NCBI GenBank assembly: GCA_964342805.1
Contig: CAYFHQ010000035.1
Span: 1-31,652 of the forward strand
Direction of reading: 5' to 3'
DNA length: 31,652 nucleotides
Source: CAYFHQ01 sp964342805
GTDB taxonomy: Bacteria > Bacillota > Clostridia > Peptostreptococcales > Acidaminobacteraceae
Below the pieces are notes generated by a model that saw only the letters and a list, made by a program, of their open reading frames with translations, was not told the origin of the DNA and searched no databases. Each line of letters begins with the position of its first letter. Within the stretch, counting starts at the first letter, position 1. Below, piece after piece: positions 31,167 to 31,652 of this stretch. The translations under genes and the position numbers were made by a program.

Positions 31167-31435
31167 CTATTAATAAGATGCGCATTTGACTCAATCTATT
31201 TGCCAACATAGGCTGTTCCCTGGCCAGGGTGTCGTGTGTCCGCCTACTATATAATAGAAGAAGCTTCCAAGCGGGTGGCGAGTCATACACTATATGTAGT
31301 GATTCCTATGAACCAACCACTACATTTAGACATTCAAGATTCCATGGCAAGAACTTATCCATATTCGCCTAGCCTGCCCTGAAGATTTACGGTATTCTGA
31401 CTATTTCGTTTCTCAAAATAAATTCACGAAAACCG
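31167..31435 (+). other. Gene-free stretch before the rRNA promoters
   Basis: No credible gene or RNA gene is seen. It contains a 12-base palindrome CCCTGGCCAGGG (31219-31230), a perfect TATAAT at 31250-31255 without a good -35 box, and a CACTA-TATG-TAGTG hairpin near 31289-31302. Upstream activating sequence for the rRNA promoters is a plausible role for the AT-rich end (31400-31430). Confidence 0.4.
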
Positions 31436-31464
31436 TTGACACTACTGGTCTCGTTTGTTATTCT
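31436..31464 (+). promoter_or_regulatory. rRNA operon promoter P1
   Basis: A perfect TTGACA (31436-31441) is followed after 17 bases by TATTCT (31459-31464). It is preceded by A/T-rich sequence (TTTCTCAAAATAAATTCACGAAAA region), like an UP element. Confidence 0.75.
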
Positions 31465-31540
31465 TAGTGAGCACCTGAGGCGCGGCAACACAGCGCTGAA
31501 GACGCAAAATAAAAAACTTCAGAAAACGTAAAAAAAGTTG

Positions 31541-31569
31541 TTGACTTTGAGTTTTCTGGGGTATAGAAT
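31541..31569 (+). promoter_or_regulatory. rRNA operon promoter P2
   Basis: TTGACT (31541-31546) is followed after 17 bases by TAGAAT (31564-31569), and preceded by an AAAACGTAAAAAAAG tract typical of a strong UP element. It lies 105 bases downstream of P1; tandem P1-P2 is the usual rRNA arrangement. Confidence 0.8.
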
Positions 31570-31652
31570 GAAATGGTCGCTGAAACGAGCGGCAACGAAT
31601 TGATCCTTGAAAACTGAACAGTATAGAACAACCGAGATGAGCAATCATCTCA
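31570..31652 (+). other. 16S rRNA leader (start of the next rRNA operon)
   Basis: The segment GATCCTTGAAAACTGAACAG (31602-31621) is the standard Bacillota rRNA leader sequence just upstream of 16S genes. Mature 16S sequence is not reached within the window. A GAGATGAGCAATCATCTC inverted repeat (GAGATGA/TCATCTC) ends the window. Confidence 0.75.

Overview
The window looks like a piece of a low- to mid-GC Gram-positive (Bacillota, probably clostridial) anaerobe chromosome lying between two ribosomal RNA loci. It opens with what appears to be the 3' end of a 23S rRNA gene, followed by 5S rRNA and tRNA genes, and closes with tandem rRNA promoters and a 16S-type leader. The taxonomic guess rests on strong AGGAGG ribosome sites, TTG/GTG starts, tRNA genes with encoded CCA, the Bacillota-style rRNA leader (CCTTGAAAACTGAACAG), the coaX-dus-greA-lysS gene order and the sodium-pump fermentation genes.

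Layout. 1-1131: 23S end, 5S rRNA, tRNA-Asn, initiator tRNA-fMet, elongator tRNA-Met, a 320-nt structured stretch of unknown role, tRNA-Val and a terminator. 1199-4495 (minus strand): a PhnD-PhnC-PhnE-PhnE phosphonate-type ABC importer. 4742-7491: the TldD/TldE metalloprotease pair. 7621-11052: tilS and ftsH. 11315-11701: a hotdog thioesterase related to FlK. 11986-14574: two-subunit class I fumarase and malic enzyme. 14867-16646: an AspT-family membrane carrier without RCK domains and a DUF3870 protein. 16806-26059: succinate/propionyl CoA-transferase, split methylmalonyl-CoA mutase, MeaB chaperone, methylmalonyl-CoA epimerase and the four-subunit sodium-pumping methylmalonyl-CoA decarboxylase. 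26204-31120: birA, coaX, dus, greA, lysS. 31436-31652: rRNA promoters and leader.

The central 14 kb reads as a nearly complete module for fermenting C4-dicarboxylates. Fumarase and malic enzyme link fumarate to malate and pyruvate. The CoA-transferase makes succinyl-CoA from succinate and propionyl-CoA. The B12 mutase and epimerase convert it to (S)-methylmalonyl-CoA. The biotin decarboxylase releases CO2 and pumps Na+, regenerating propionyl-CoA. birA just downstream supplies the ligase that biotinylates the decarboxylase. Fumarate reductase is not in the window.

The most unusual feature is in the non-coding DNA of this module. Three gene boundaries (before fumarase, before the AspT-like carrier, before the CoA-transferase) carry strong intrinsic terminators positioned as attenuators. 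Two of them are preceded by the same small hairpin, with an identical TGACC loop and compensatory stem changes. A long palindrome lies before the mutase and a GC-rich leader with a CcpA cre-like site lies before the decarboxylase. This suggests an RNA-based, possibly undescribed, control layer for dicarboxylate/propionate metabolism.
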